The notes beneath the pieces are model-generated. The model was not told the DNA's origin and did no database searches. It saw nothing but the letters and a program-made list of their open reading frames with translations. Positions 46,481 to 60,347 of a DNA stretch of 64,000 nt are shown one piece after another. The stretch's first letter is position 1. Each line of letters starts with the position of its first letter. Source of the stretch: Erythrocercus mccallii (lineage: Eukaryota > Chordata > Aves > Passeriformes > Dicruridae); assembly GCA_013397435.1 (NCBI GenBank), contig VZRG01000761.1, positions 239,492 through 303,491 of the forward strand. Reading direction: 5' to 3'. A program made the translations under genes and the position numbers.

Positions 46481-49400
46481 TTCCTGTTCCTCTCAGGCAG
46501 TCCTACTCCCTGGAGCAAAGAAGCACACAAGCTTTCTCTCCGTGATACCCATTGATTCTTAGCCACTCCATGCAGTGCTTATGCAGAAGAAGTTATGCCC
46601 ACTCTAAATGAGATCACACTCCCATGATTCAATGCTTTCTAGTGAAGTAAATCTGGGTTTCAGAGCTCTTCATATAGGAGAGGACAAAATCCTACATTTC
46701 TCCTAGCTGTACAAGTGCATCGGAAGGTATCAAGAGAAGCAAGTTCTTCTCTTGTCCTGGAAAAAATGAAAAAATACAGTAATGCCACTGGATTTGGTTG
46801 GACACAGTGATTTGAAAGCTCTTTTCCAGGCTAAATGATGATGCACACAAATTGCAAGCTTCACCCTGCACACCACACTCAGGGCAAGGTAGGCAAGGGA
46901 TTCCTTTGCTGTAAGTGGTAATGCCTTCAAAGGGCTCCCCTCCCAACAGGTTTTTATTGGTGCAAAACTGGTAATCCAGTAGGTTACAGGGCACACAGAA
47001 AGAAGCACTGTATTTCTTTTGTTTTGGAGGAGATTCATGTTCCAAGACCCTCAGAAGCTCTGTGGTTACTTTGGCCTCACCAGTTCCTCGTTGAATCCAT
47101 CACCACTAGTTTCAGGCAGTATGTTGCACTCTCCATGTAGTCTTGAAACATTTGGATATTAATATATGTATAAATGGATTTGTTTAATCCTGTTTTCCCC
47201 CCTACATGAAAGACCTTTCACAACCTCCAGCAGGTCTCTGCTTTGCAGGAGGTAGTTTTATGTCCTCTGGCTTTGAACCACCTTTCATCGTAAGACATCC
47301 CCAAACCTCAAAGTTCCTTCTGCAGCGTAAGTTTTTGCTAGACCATTAGTTCATACAAATTGCACTCCCTGATCTGCCAGTGAGTTCTCATGCTGGATTG
47401 TGCACTTTAATAGCTGAGAGTTCCATAATTTGTCTTTCCAACCTCCTTGCCTCACACAAGAATGATTTTTCTGTGCTTATGCCCAAGTTAGCTGTGGGTT
47501 TGCAGGTTTTTGTTGCATGGAGGTAGCATGAGCAAGCTTGCTTTGCAGCACTTAGTGCCAAAGCTCTCCATCAGTACTCTCATTGAACACCTGAGTTCAG
47601 TCTTTCCTGTATGTCACCTGGGTATGAATTTTAGAGCATATGATATAAGTGAAACAGAAAAAGCTTTGCATTTTTTCGGGGAATTCAACTGAGTCCATTC
47701 AGCAATGAAGTTCCAAGATGCTTCTGAGAGTAGCAAAGGATGAGCTGGACAAGAAGAAATGAACATGCACTGTGTACACTACACATGAACAGATAAGCCA
47801 AGCCATGAGGGAAAGGTGGATTGTGTTACATGTCTGGGAAGCCAGGGGAGAGATTCCCTGTCTGTAGTCAGGAAAGAAATATACATAGGCAACTGATGCA
47901 ATGACACAGTGCTCTCCCAGCATGGGGTTGAAACCCATGGGGCAGCATTCACAGATCACCTGATAGTAGGATAAATGGAATATGAGAGATAAATTCAATC
48001 TTCCTCTTCAGAGGTCAATTTCTGCTCCCATGGATTCATGCAAACCAATTCTGGCTTCTTACCCTATCAACAAGCTGAACTGAAACCATATCATGCCTCT
48101 AAAGTGGGCCATTTCATTCAAGGATTTGTCCTTTCCCCCTGGCAGCAAAACAAACAGTGCCAGTTGGATTCAGACTGTTGGAGCTGCTGTTCACTCCATG
48201 AAATGGCATCAACAGCCTGCTCCCAGTGCGCTGGGAGAGGTGGAGGTATTCACGGTCTGCTTTAAAGGCTTGAAAGAACTGAGTGGTGATAAATATTCAG
48301 TTTGCCTGTGTGTGAGGTGATAGGTAGGGATGTAAGTGTGCAAAACCACATGTAGACCTTATTATTTACCTAAGAAATGCTGCTGCAAGGATGCAGGGCT
48401 GGACACAGTCTGTGTTGGGACACAGACCCGAAGAGGGTTTTCCCAGGGACCCCACTCTGTGGTCCCAATGCACAACCTAAACTAGTGTCCCAGAGATATT
48501 GTCAGGCAGACAGGACCAGCAGAGAGTGGTAAAGCCTCTGTTTCAGCAAGCAGAACTGCAGCATGTCATGTAGTCCCCTGTGGCTTACAAAACAGACTAG
48601 ATAAATCAGAAGCTTTTCAAAACCCACAGTATCTCCAGGAACAGGCACATTGCCCAATATGACAGTATTTTTCTTTACTTGAGATCCTTGTCCTGAAAAA
48701 TCTCTCGTAATTTCTGTGCTTGTTTTGTATAAAGGAAAGACAGCAAATTCTGTCTTGCTTTCAGCGCTTTGCTCCTTTGCCACGATGGGAGTGTGTTGCT
48801 GCAGAGCTTTGAAAAAAGCACTGAAGGAAGTTAGAAGCAGAAATACCACTGAGAAACGGTGAGCTTGGCACTCCTAAATCCTTTGGCAGCCACTGGGAAA
48901 ACTGCCCAGCATCAATGCAGACCCTGAATGCTCAAAGGACTTTGTCACTGAAAGAAGGATGTTTGCACTAGGATGTCATGCTGGTGCATCTCCATTGTAT
49001 AAAATACCAGCCAAAATGACAACATAGCCCATCTCACTGAGGAAAGGGGAAAAAGGAAAACTCAGCCTGTGCAAAGTTGTATTTTCCTGTCTTAACTTCA
49101 GCAAACAAATTGGAGCTTATGCAACATATTTATGCATTGGGACTTCTAAAGAGGGTAAGGCTTTTCCTTGTAGTAATTCAGTCACAACAACAGCACCCCA
49201 CCAAGTGAGCTTGCATATGGGCTAAGAACTGTTCCAAGCAAGTACTACTTAAGGGATGTTATGTGGGAGCACTTAGGAGCTGTCACCAGTAGAAGGATCC
49301 AATTTTGGGTCCTTAAAGGATTCTCGAAATGTGTTCTACATATGCTTTGCCTTACACTATTTGCCACAAAGCTTCTGCATAACTCTGCACCTTGCAAATG

Positions 49401-50224
49401 AAGAGCAGTGTTTGCTAGGACATGTCTGACACCACCACTAAAATACTACATGCAGCCATTTTTACATTTCAGAAAAGATACTGGAAAGTTGGGGAGGAAG
49501 CAGAATTTTGCATTTTGAGGAAAAAAATAATCTTGCATCAATAGGCCTAATTAGTGTACTCTGCTTATATTACCAAAACAAAGATCAAAAGTTGATTTAA
49601 GAATGGAACAGTTTGATGTGATAGATATCGAACATGAAGATATATTTAACTACTGGAGAAAGATGTAATAAGACAGTAGCTGAGAGAGGAAGGGAGACAA
49701 ATTTAAAAGAAAGAGGGTGCTGCTTTTAACAGTGAAGGAGTTTGACTACAGCAACAAAATATCAGGGTAATAGCAGTGTCACATCATTAGATAAGTTCAG
49801 ATCCAACTCATATCTCTGAAAAATTGATTCTATTTCCCAGGGATTTCTGTTTGCGGGACAGGAAAACTACATATTGTTTTAAGGTCTTATGATATACTGG
49901 GGTGCAGACCAAGTAACCTGTGAATATGTTCTGAAATCAAAATGTTTGCACTGAGGATCTTTGCTAGACTTCACAAGACCCCCAGATTCCATGACCTAAA
50001 TCCTCCTAGAATGTTTAAGTCCTTAAGTATCCTGTCCTTCAGTTGCCTGACATCTCGTCTCCATCACACAGCCACCTTGAGCACCACATAGAGAGGGGTC
50101 CTCACTAGAGGGGCAGTTTTCAACTGACAAAACAAAACCCCCTGCCAGCAGCCATGATAGAGTCACATAGAAAGCTGGGTTTCAGATGAAATCTTTGCTT
50201 CGTTTTTCTTGGGACAATACCTTA
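46481..50224. other. Unique non-coding sequence
   Basis: About 3.7 kb without a supportable gene. The minus strand at 48679-48820 has an open frame bounded by good splice signals and is reported as a weak exon candidate. Long minus-strand frames at 46692-47045 have no family resemblance. Confidence 0.5.
48679..48820 (-). other. Weak coding-exon candidate
   Basis: On the minus strand a branch-point-like CTAAC and a TTCCTTCAG acceptor (plus-strand 48821-48834) precede 142 bp that stay open in one frame. A GTAAAG donor follows (plus-strand 48673-48678). The encoded 47 residues are polar (about residues QSAESKTEF in the middle) and match no family I know. Chance occurrence of such a layout in 64 kb is likely, so this is a lead, not a gene. 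Confidence 0.15.
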
Positions 50225-50360
50225 AATCATTATTTTGCTAAAGCCACAAAGTACCACAATAAAACCTTTCTTTGGTTTGGAGTTGCTGGTTTTGGAGCCT
50301 GAGTGCCTCAGGTTCCTTCAGCACTCCCTCCCTGAGTGGTGGGAGTCCATTGACCAGGCA
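50225..50360 (+). mobile_element. Possible LTR R-U5 remnant
   Basis: An ACAATAAAACC signal is followed by TTTGGAGTTGCTGGTTTTGGAGCC and a GTGCCTCAGG / CTCCCTCCCTGAG block. The wording resembles R-U5 of some avian ERVs as I recall. No boundaries, no partner LTR and no target duplication were found. Confidence 0.22.
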
Positions 50361-51163
50361 AGTCCCACAGTAAACCTGAAACTGGGCTCCTTGGCTGGTA
50401 GGTCACTTCTCACACTCACATCTTTCTATAGTGGCCACAACTTTTGCTGCATGGCAGGGGATCTGTTTCCTTTCAGTGCACAAAGGTAGTTAATTTTGGC
50501 AGGTAACCCTTGCTCTTCTCTGTCTAAATTCCAACCTGTCATGACTCCAGTGTGAGATGAACAAAAGAGCAAAAGATTCATGTGCTGTTCAGCAGCTATT
50601 GCACCGCATTATGAATTCACCATATTCATTTAAGCAGTGCATTCACATGCAGTGTGGGATGCAAGTGCTTTATGTATCACACCACATTTCTATCATATAC
50701 CCTCAGTCTAATTCACTATCAGCAAAACAAACTTTTTGGAATATTTTCCCCTGTATCTATCTGGATATTGAATTTGGACAAATGGGAAGAGCTCCCTAAA
50801 GATGATCTCTAAATGATTGCAGCAGAAAGCATAATTAGGTTCATCTTTTGGAGTAGCATGAAATCATCGGCGTTTACTTACAACTTCAGCAAAGTTTAAA
50901 TACTTTGCTGGATAAAGATTGATACATGAGTCAGATCTGCAATGGATCTGTCTTTCAGATTGCTACACCCTTGACACATCAGCACTCTGGTCCCAGTCCG
51001 TGATTGCTGGCTGTATTCAAGTGCTAAATCTCTTTTCCACTGCCTGTATAAGACAATGCCAGGGAGGGTAAGTCCTGTTGCCTGATTTTAGTATAATAGA
51101 AGCTACTGAGTAGAATTTCACCACAAACTGAAATACTTGAAACAAGTCTGGCACCCAATCACT
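50361..51163. other. Unique non-coding sequence
   Basis: About 800 bp with no gene or motif of note. Confidence 0.5.
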
Positions 51164-51181
51164 AATATATATATATACATN

Positions 51182-51218
<37 letters not shown>
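51164..51218. repeat. (TA)n microsatellite with one unresolved base
   Basis: About 55 bp of alternating TA, interrupted by a CATNCA at 51178-51183 with an N at 51181. The N shows that the assembly could not settle this base. The true length is uncertain and is likely polymorphic. Confidence 0.95.
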
Positions 51219-51220
<2 letters not shown>

Positions 51221-52954
51221 AGGATGATTGCAGCATTCTGATAGATATCCAAGACACTTCCAAGTAATGAGTAATAGAGGACAAATACTTGCACATCAGT
51301 CCAAGTAATGGTATATGCAGATGTGGCTGAAATTTGACTCTATTAAATTGGTCAAGTAAGAGTTTAACAGCCATTCCACAGTTACACGATTTTAAAGATA
51401 TTATCCTCCCCTCCAGCACTGCCTGCTATAGAAAATGTAGCAAATGTCTTCTATTCCAATTTTTCCCTGAAGGCTTGCAACAAATAAACCAAGATAAATC
51501 TTATCCTATGATCACAGGAAAATTCTGTTTGGAAAGTATTTGAAGAGACCATTTACTTCTCATGATTCCCCTGTAAGATTTCACTGCAGTAGCAAAGAAA
51601 GATGTGTGATCTATTTCTCCGAGCAAACATAGGTCAAATCTTCGTTTTGCTAGGATCTAGCAGAGTGGCCTTGGATTGGGCACCAAGAGACTGCTGCTTC
51701 AGGATTCAATACTGCTGCTGTGCAGCTTTGTGCAACCCTATCTTCTTTTTATCCTTTCTGTGGCTTGATTGCACAGGAAAGTCTTGGAGGAAGAGGCTCT
51801 TTTCCAGGGTATTTGTGTTGTGTGTAGCATGATGTGGCTCCAGTTTCAGTCAGGTTTTGTAGATTGAATGATAAACTTAGCACAAGGGTGAAGTGATAGC
51901 AGCATCACATGGAGTCTGCAGCAGATACTGGAACTGAAACCTGATTTCCTGAAGCTTAGTGTCTGCCTAATCAATAATGTCATCTCCTGTGGAATTTGCC
52001 TATTTTCATCAATAAAATACCAAGATTTTCACAACAGTTCACTCATTACTCACTCTCTTTAGAAGACTCGTAGCAGGTGTCTGAGATGACTGAATCATTT
52101 AAAGATTCTGGTTATTATTTTTTCTAAAACCTAATTTCTTTTTGCCTGCATTGCAAAGTTGAAAGGCATCAATTTAAGTCTCTGCAATGAACCACTCCAA
52201 ATTATTTCTTTGAGGAATCATCTCACAATGGGACCCACCTTACTATTGAGGATTTTTTTAACAGCAGCACGTTAATGATTTACTGAGTTATTTAGAAAAA
52301 CCCCTGTTGATTTGGCATGGCAGTGAGCTCTACAACTAATGTTCATACTATTTTTTCTCCCTCCCAGGGTGTCATCAAAATGTTTAAAGCTGCAAGCCAG
52401 ATCCAGAGCCTGTGAACTGGTGTTTTGTAACAACTTAGGCCAGATATTCAACCACTTTATATCATGATAGAGCCACTCAGACATCCAGAAGATCTCTCCA
52501 TTTCAAGAACAGTTTTCAATGGAGTCAGATTAGACATTTTGCAAGAACAGGTTTTTTTATTATACTAATGGCCATCATGCCTTATCCTGAGGAGAGTGTG
52601 GATTACTTAGCCCAGAGAAAAAAACTGATGTAAGATTAAATGACAATTATTGTGCCTTCTGGCCTCAGTTAATTTAAAAAATTTCCTGGTACATATGATT
52701 TCACTTTGAGTTTATAAAAAGTATGATTTAGTATGCAGACACAAACCAGCTCTCTCAAATGGAAAGAAGGAACTTTAGTCTAATATATTCTAATTTAGTA
52801 ACTTAAATTGTTACATATTTTTCCACTTATTCTATTAGAAGTAGTAGTACTCAGGAGAGGTGGAAGGGAAAAAGACATCTCAAAACAATAATTGTACTAT
52901 TACTTCTAAAGAATTTGCCTTTTTTTCCCTTTTTTTTTTTTCCAGTGCAGTTAG
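51219..52954. other. Unique non-coding sequence
   Basis: About 1.7 kb with no supportable gene. A T-rich tract (52920-52942) lies just before the CR1 tail. Confidence 0.5.
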
Positions 52955-53005
52955 ATCATAGAATCATTTAGGTTGGAAAGAACCCTTAAGATCAAGATGC
53001 TCAGT
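52955..53005 (-). mobile_element. CR1 LINE, very short 3' tail
   Basis: ATCATAGAATCATTTAGGTTGGAAAGAACCCTTAAGATCA is the reversed CR1 3' terminus with its tail repeat. Only about 50 bp remains. Confidence 0.85.
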
Positions 53006-53286
53006 TCAAAAAAGTTGGTTCAGTTGCCAGCAAAAAAAGCTATAGGACCAAGTTGTCATGGTCTGTGAATATACTATATATTTCTGCTAACCATCTGGCT
53101 GCCTTCAGTGCTTTTGCCACTCAAGGAAAATGTCATTTACAATCAATTTCAACAAATACCATATGCATTGAGGTTGGAGAACAAATCATATTTCAATATT
53201 ACTCTTGGTAGAAGAGCTTCAAGTTCACCAGACCTTTCAAGTCGTTCAGTTTGTGGTGTTCTGTTTTTTGGTTTGGTTTCTTTCAG

Positions 53287-53473
53287 ACTCTCTGCAGCCC
53301 AGCAGCTTGGTACTGTACCTGTGGGTACTTGCTCAGCTGCTGAGGGTGAGAGATGCAGAGAGACAGAGGAGTCACTGCCAGGACTTGTGAGACCACCTCA
53401 CAACCATCAAGTGTAGAGCACCGGCCACAGCCTGGGACTGAGACCCAATTTCCTACTCAGAGCACAGACAAGG
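53287..53473 (+). other. Weak non-coding exon candidate
   Basis: A strong acceptor (TTTTTTGGTTTGGTTTCTTTCAG, AG at 53285-53286) and a good donor (AAGG then GTAAGG at 53474-53479) bound 187 bp that are richer in G and C than the surroundings. All three plus frames contain stops inside, so it cannot be an internal coding exon. It could be an exon of a long non-coding RNA or chance. Confidence 0.15.
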
Positions 53474-56364
53474 GTAAGGACCTAGAGGATTTTTATCAAT
53501 CAGCACCAGGGCTGCTAACCTTAGATGCAGAAGCTAATTTACACTTACTGAAGATTTAGTGTAAAAACACAGGATCCCTTAACATTTAAATCCCTGAGGT
53601 TCCTTACACAAGTATTCAGATATTCAGGCATGAGGTGGAGGTTCTTCATAGCTACTCAGGATCTTTAAGGACAGGTATTGAGATTTTGATAATGATTGGT
53701 CTAATAGGTTTATTTTTCAGTTAGAAAAGTATAGATTTTATTTCTACAAAAACAACTCTGAAAAATCAGCAGAATCTCATTAATCTTTTCATTTGTTTGA
53801 AAGTTCAGATTGTAAATATTTGAATAATGCTTCTAATTAGTTAACACAGTCATCTAGTCTTGCAAGTAGAACATATGGAAAATTTCTACTGAAGTTGAAT
53901 GTTAATGGATGGAACTTTACAAGCAGTCATCATCTAATCCTCCTTCTATTTGATTAAACTGGAGTTTTACCACTTGCCTCAGAAAAAACAGGTTTGGGCC
54001 AATTTTAAAATTCCTTGGCTATTAAGTACATAATAACTACCAGATTTGGACAAAGTTGCTGTCTCATTTTCAAGATGTCATGATAGATATTGATACTTTT
54101 AAATACTAATTACAGTCACTCCCCTCTAACATTTTATAATAGGTACATTACGCAGGATTGAATTGCTATTCAAACCACTAAAAGATGTTTCAATTTGATC
54201 TTTTGAACCTCAGTTCAGTAGCTGTGTGAATGGCATTGAAAAAATACACAGAATAAGCTCAGAAGCACTTTAAAAAATATGACTTCACAATGTTTAGATT
54301 ACAAATGCAGGTTCCGCAGTGGAAGCGTACTAACTTTACAGGTAAAATATTATCAGCTTGACTTCAGCAACTTCATCTACGTTAGCAACTTCATATTTTT
54401 TGCATGTTCGGACCCTTATGTATTGCAAAATGTTCTTAGAACTGAAAAGACATTTTCAGACAAGACATACAAATCACTTCCTCAATCAAAAGACCTTTTT
54501 CTCAAAAACTCATATAACATAATATTCCTCAGCATTCATAAAAAGACGTATACTCATTTCTACTAATGAGGGAATTGATTCTCTTGCACTGCTTATGAGC
54601 AATGTTCTTGGCAAGTTACAAACAGCACATTATCTGTAGATTTAATTTTTCATGGAAGGGTGTAATCAGCACTCCTCTTAAAGCGTGTTTTTTCAATGGA
54701 AAGTGCTCCAAGCACTATTCTGCCTCCAGATAGGAATGGTATGATTGTTAGAGCACCTGCAATGCTCTCAGCAGATTAACTATTAGTTGCATCTCACTCG
54801 TCCTAGCAATCATAAATATTAACTCATTACAAAAATAAAGGAGTTTGAAAGAGTTGTACATTTTTTGAACTTGTCTGTTATGTGTACTATGCCTTGGACA
54901 GGGCTGACTGGACTCACTGCAATTCTTTTCAATGAAAGCTATCAGGTATCAGAAGAGATTATTGAATAGTGTCTATAGGGACCTGCCCTGGAGCAGTTAG
55001 CACCAGCCTGAAATAGTTCTGCTATAGAGGTTAATATGGCATAATAGTTGGGTTTCAGGTTTTCAGAGATTAAGCAAAACCTGGGCACCAGAGTTTTTTC
55101 CAAGACCCTTTTAGAGGAGTGGTCTTTCTAGTGCTTCTTTTGAAAGCAAAGCCCCTTTCCCCATGACTTGTGGCTGTTAACACAAGCTCAGTGAGCTAAA
55201 GAAGGTCTTTCCCAAAGTCAGCTTTGTGACTGCTTCAGCTTGCTCCTCAGCCTGCTGGGGGACACACTGCCAGCAGGTCACAAAACTGACTGCCATGCTC
55301 CTAACAACTGCTCAGCCCTTTGCACAGCAAGAGAAAGGCACAGCTACAGTCAGGAGAGGGCTACCTCTGAGCATCTCTCTCTATATTCACATATTCATCA
55401 TTTGGCTCAGATCTTTCAAAAGCCCAGGACCCTCCACCCCATATACCACCTTCTGGTTCTGGTGGAAAACTCCAAATATTTCTCTCCCTACTGTAATTCA
55501 CTTTCAATCTCCCTAATTCAGGTATGTTAAGGCTGTGGGTTTATTTTCTCAGCTTCTGGGAACACAGACACTCATTCTCTGACCTTTTTTATCCTGCTAA
55601 CTGCTATTTTCAAGTGCAGGAATCTCATCATAGGTTTCCTTCTCACCTCTCTTCACTAAGCCCTAAAGACTTCTTGTTGAAGAATGCTTTTTGGCCTTTA
55701 CATGCATTTCTTCCTTGTGTTGCCATGTGCATCTATCCATCCTCCTAAACATGTCTATTAACTGACAGGTTAATAGACTTGGCTACATACATAGAAATCT
55801 TTAGTCTGGACATGGGACTGAAGTGTGGACAGCATCATCTGGAAGTCTTGACAGCTGCCACCAGCTTCTTTTGTACAGCTCCTGGACACAGCACTTTATT
55901 TCAGAGTATTATCATTATCATTAGTGTCTTATTGCACAATACAAAACAAGCTGGTTTTGTTTGCTTATCCACACTGCCTAGTGGCTAAAATGATTGTATT
56001 TCCCTTTTCTTTTCTAGCCACACCAGTGTTCACTAAAGCAGAAATAAGGATTAATTTAGTGAAAGCACAACATTAAATAAGCTCATCTGGTGAGTAGACA
56101 TCACACACTGAAATATGGGAAGCATAGAATTAAAACTAACACACAACCCATATGACCCATTTCACTTATCAGCAATGCAGCTTCCAAAGAGTTTTCTTGG
56201 CTTTCAGACACCTAAGAAGCAGATTCTGATGCAGAGATGAACACCAAGCAAGCAGAGGCAACACTACTGTACTGCCAAGGTTAGCTGATAAAGAGCACTG
56301 TTGGTGAGCACTCCTGCTTAAAGTGTTTCAGCATTGGATTTACACTGGAGTTTTTAAAGAATAA

Positions 56365-56385
56365 CTACCAGCATAATGCTGGTAG
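56365..56385. repeat. Perfect 10-bp inverted repeat, 1-bp spacer
   Basis: CTACCAGCAT-A-ATGCTGGTAG: ten perfectly paired bases on each side. It could be a symmetric protein site; a hairpin would need a larger loop and so lose a pair or two. Confidence 0.9.
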
Positions 56386-59332
56386 AATAATCTGATAATA
56401 AATGTAAATTCAAAACTTTTTGCAACTGCATCTGAAATTCCATAACTTAATTACAAGTCTGGATCATGGGTCATTTCCACCTGAAGCACTCAGGTTTTCT
56501 TTATGTCTTTGAAAAAGAGAAACATCTTTTACTTAAGAATGAAGTACTTAAAAGACTTATCCCTGCTTTTTTAGCCCCTTCAGTTTTGGCAGTCTGAATC
56601 ATGACCTATAATACTCATAATTTCATCTATGGCAGGTGCTAAGCCAGAACCATAGGCACTTTCCATTTGGAGTAAATTAAAAACAGCAGCGCCGGTACAA
56701 TGTAGTTACTGCAGTGTGCGGCTTCTGAAACATAAGATTATCTTCTGTTTTTGGAAGTTGAAGTTTAAACTGAGTGCATTTTCCAAAGTTCTGACTGTAT
56801 TATACAGTTGTTAAATATAAATATGTAATTCTAAAGTAAGTATTCGTACAAAAAAAACCCCAACAAAACTCCAGAGATCTGATAAACACAAATTTAAGAA
56901 AAGGCGCCAGAGAGAAATGTTTGTTGTGAGCATCTGAGCTATATATAAAAAATGTGATATTTTAAAAACAGCTACAGAGAGAATAACTCTAAACTAGCTC
57001 CTCTGAGATTTATTGTTCAAAATGTGAATAAGACTAGGGGCCCATGTGAAAAGGAAAAATGCTAGATAGAGAACTGATAAAACACTTTCCCCATTACTAA
57101 TCTGCAGAGCTCTACCATGAGATGCCTGTGGAAGTACCACAGAAGCATTCAAAATAGCAGCATTTGTTTTGATACACAACGTTATCAGTGTTTAGGGAAT
57201 AGGTTAGGTAAATGAAGTTACTTCAGAAGATAAGTCAACAGCTATTAAGACAGAGAAGGAAAACTTTTCTTTTGAGACAACTTGCTTGCATGACACATCT
57301 CCCTCCGAAGCATCCAGTGCTGACTACCACTGCAGATAGTGAAGACTTAGCTGGGATCTTGACTTTATCCAGTCCAAAGCTGATGCTCCTGAAGTCACAT
57401 GCAACTGTTGCATTCAACAAAAACATCAGACTTCATTAAAAATTTGTTTGTAACAGAAAATCTAAGAATCTTTGATAACTCAGAATAAACAGTTAAAGGT
57501 TCGTTTTTTAAAAGCCCACCTTCGTGTTGCACCTATGTTTGCCCTTGATTTACTCCTACACAGGGCACTCAAGATCAGAGATCTTATTTCTTTATGCCCT
57601 TCTCTATGAAAGCAGAAAGTAATAACTGACCTGGTCACATACTGAAATCACATTAAGATAACTTTAAAGCTTTTCCTTGCAAAAGAGATGTTGCTTGAAA
57701 AATCAGGTGATAGACTAGGTAGCAATCCCATAACTGCCAAGAGCTGAGAACAGGAAAAGAGCAAGGCACATCCCATCCAGTTACAGCTGTGACAATGCTT
57801 TGCATTTTGGTTTACAGCTGTGAAAGTGTAGAGGTGTATGCTTGCTCCTCCCCATTTTAAAAGCATATTGCGGATTCACTGAGCTTTGCAGAAATGCCTC
57901 TACTAAGTCAAGAGCCAAACACCTGGCAAAGCAGGCACCATACAGCTTCCAAGGGACAGATCAAGTGAAGGGTTTCCTCAGGCACTTACTTTTCACTTAG
58001 CTGACGCTCAAGATGACACCAACAATCCAACCAAGTATTGAGTGAGAAGCAGACTCAGCATTGAGCAATTGCTGAAAACAGATTATACTTGAAATCCAGA
58101 CAACTTCATTTCAGGCTTTATTTCCAGCTGCAAAGCCCTGGCAGGGAGACACAGCTAGATCTGTGCCTCGACCAACTTGGTTGGGGATGCTGGACACATT
58201 AAAAGGGGTGGACACACAACACATGCAAGCAGGCAGCCCTGGCCTCAACTCAGCCACAAGGATCCATCCATGCAAAACTGAAGGGAATGGAAGAAGGGGC
58301 ATAAATTGAGACATCAGGGGCAAACCCTCCCTTCTTAGGGTACCACACAGGCATTTGTAGCCCACAGGATCAATCTTAAAAGAGTGAAATCCAATTGCTC
58401 GTTGTTCCCAGGACAGCACCAGTGCTCCTGACCTAATCTACTGTTCATTCTCTAATCCCTTCCTCCTCAATCAGCGAAAGGAATTAGGAGCTACCCTTGA
58501 AAATGAGCCATTTATAAGAGAAACTATTTTGTACAGCTGATTTATACTTGGGATTTAGAAGAAGCTTCTCCTCCTGTCACACTTCAACCTCTTTAAAATA
58601 AAAAGTTACCAGGTGAAGTCTCTTTCAGCTGCTAAATAGGTGCTCAAAATATCATGCTGAATTACAGATGGAAAACTCTTGCTGAAGAGGGAACTGTTGC
58701 AGTTGTGGTTCTTTGTGCTATATTTTATTCATTTTCAGGCCTATTAGCACCCCTCATCTTTCACTCTTGTTCCTTCTTTTCACCTTATTACAATACATCT
58801 GCTTTGTTAAACATCTGTGAATGAAAAGCAAATCCACTAGTCAGAATCAGAAGACAGATTCAGACCCTTGTGAGCAAAATGGGCAGTTTAAGCAATAGCT
58901 TACCTTTGTCATTTGTTTTTTGAGCATTGACAGCTTTTTCCCCTCATCCTAGGTAAAAGATTGGACTGAAGGAACCCAGCTCAGCCAGTTTTGCTTGTCC
59001 ATCTGGGAAGGATTTGGGATGGGCTGGACTCTGGAGGATGCTTTTTCACAGGAAGGGTTCAGCCCACAACTGTGCCCACTGTCTAAGAAACATTCCTGTC
59101 CTTGATGTCTCACACTAGATGCTCACAATGGATATGCCAAGCTTTTCCCCTCAGTCCCTCTGTGTCATCCCTACAAGTTAGCTGTCTTCTTTACTCTCCC
59201 TTACTAGTTTGCCAGAAAAATAGCTTTCAGCTTCTGTAGCCTTTAGAAAACAAAAACTTCACCGATTCCCTATTCAGTGACCTCAAGAGTTTCAGGGAGC
59301 AAAGACAAAACCCTTAAAGAGTAAGTCCTCTC

Positions 59333-59347
59333 AAAAAAAAAAAAAAA
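59333..59347 (+). repeat. Poly(A) run, 15 bp
   Basis: An uninterrupted A15 with no recognisable element before it. Confidence 0.9.
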
Positions 59348-60347
59348 TATCTCTTCTCACTCGTTTAAAAATTAGGAAGACTTTACTTACAATTGTCTGC
59401 TAATGAGTAAACAAAACCAGAGGGAAAAGCAGGAGAAATTAAAAAGAACATTCTGTAGGATTTAATGGCCAAATGTCTATCTTGCTACCATCCTTTTCCC
59501 CCTTCTCCACAAGATCATCTTGGCTCAATCAAACTAACCAGTTTTCAAATCTAATTTGAATTCTTGAAAGCAACTCTAATTTATCATGATCCTCTCTGAG
59601 GTCAAATCTATTCTGTATTACTGTAGCTGCATAATAAAAGGAACACAATTCTTACTTTATGGAAAATTTCCTTGAAAAAGGAAACAGCTCTGTATTGCTG
59701 TAGTTATTACAAATTTCAGCTTTTATAATGCCCATTGGTGTGTTCATCATTTTTCACAAGAGCCTTGTACCTTGTACTCCTTGCAACTAGCAGACATTTC
59801 TTTATATATATGAACGCAAACACACATATATATATGTAATGCTCAGAGAAGATGAATCAATTCAAAAGATGCCAAAGTGCAACAAACTTGAGAATTATAT
59901 TTTCTTAATACCAGTGCTTTGCTAAAACCTATCTTTAAGTAGAACACTAGTTGATGGACTTTACAGGACTATAGGATAGCTCAGGTATCTTAATTTCTAA
60001 ATATCAGTATTAGTTTCAAGTACGGCTGCTACACTGCTAAAAAAATATGGGAAAGCCCAGAAAATACAGCCAAAGTAATGACAGATGAGTTGAATATATT
60101 TGGCTATACACAAGAAGAACAAATTTCAAATTGCAGATCTAGTTCTGTAAGGATGCTCTAACTCCCAAAGGATGGAGAATTCCCTGCAGACACAGAAATT
60201 GCATGCTATGGAGCAGCTTCACATCTCAGATATTGGCTGCAATCTTCTGAAAAGCCTGAGTGAGGCAGTTCTAAATACCACTGAAATTAAATACATACAA
60301 ATACAGATAATTTCATTTTCTTGAATAAGCAGTTGTGCAGAGCCACT

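Larger units (their letters stand above)
53006..60347. other. Unique non-coding sequence
   Basis: About 7.3 kb, the longest repeat-free stretch besides 14.9-22.4 kb. It holds a splice-bounded segment at 53287-53473, a perfect 21-base hairpin at 56365-56385, an A15 run at 59333-59347 and a small (TA)n palindrome near 59825. No protein-coding exon was recognised. Confidence 0.5.
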
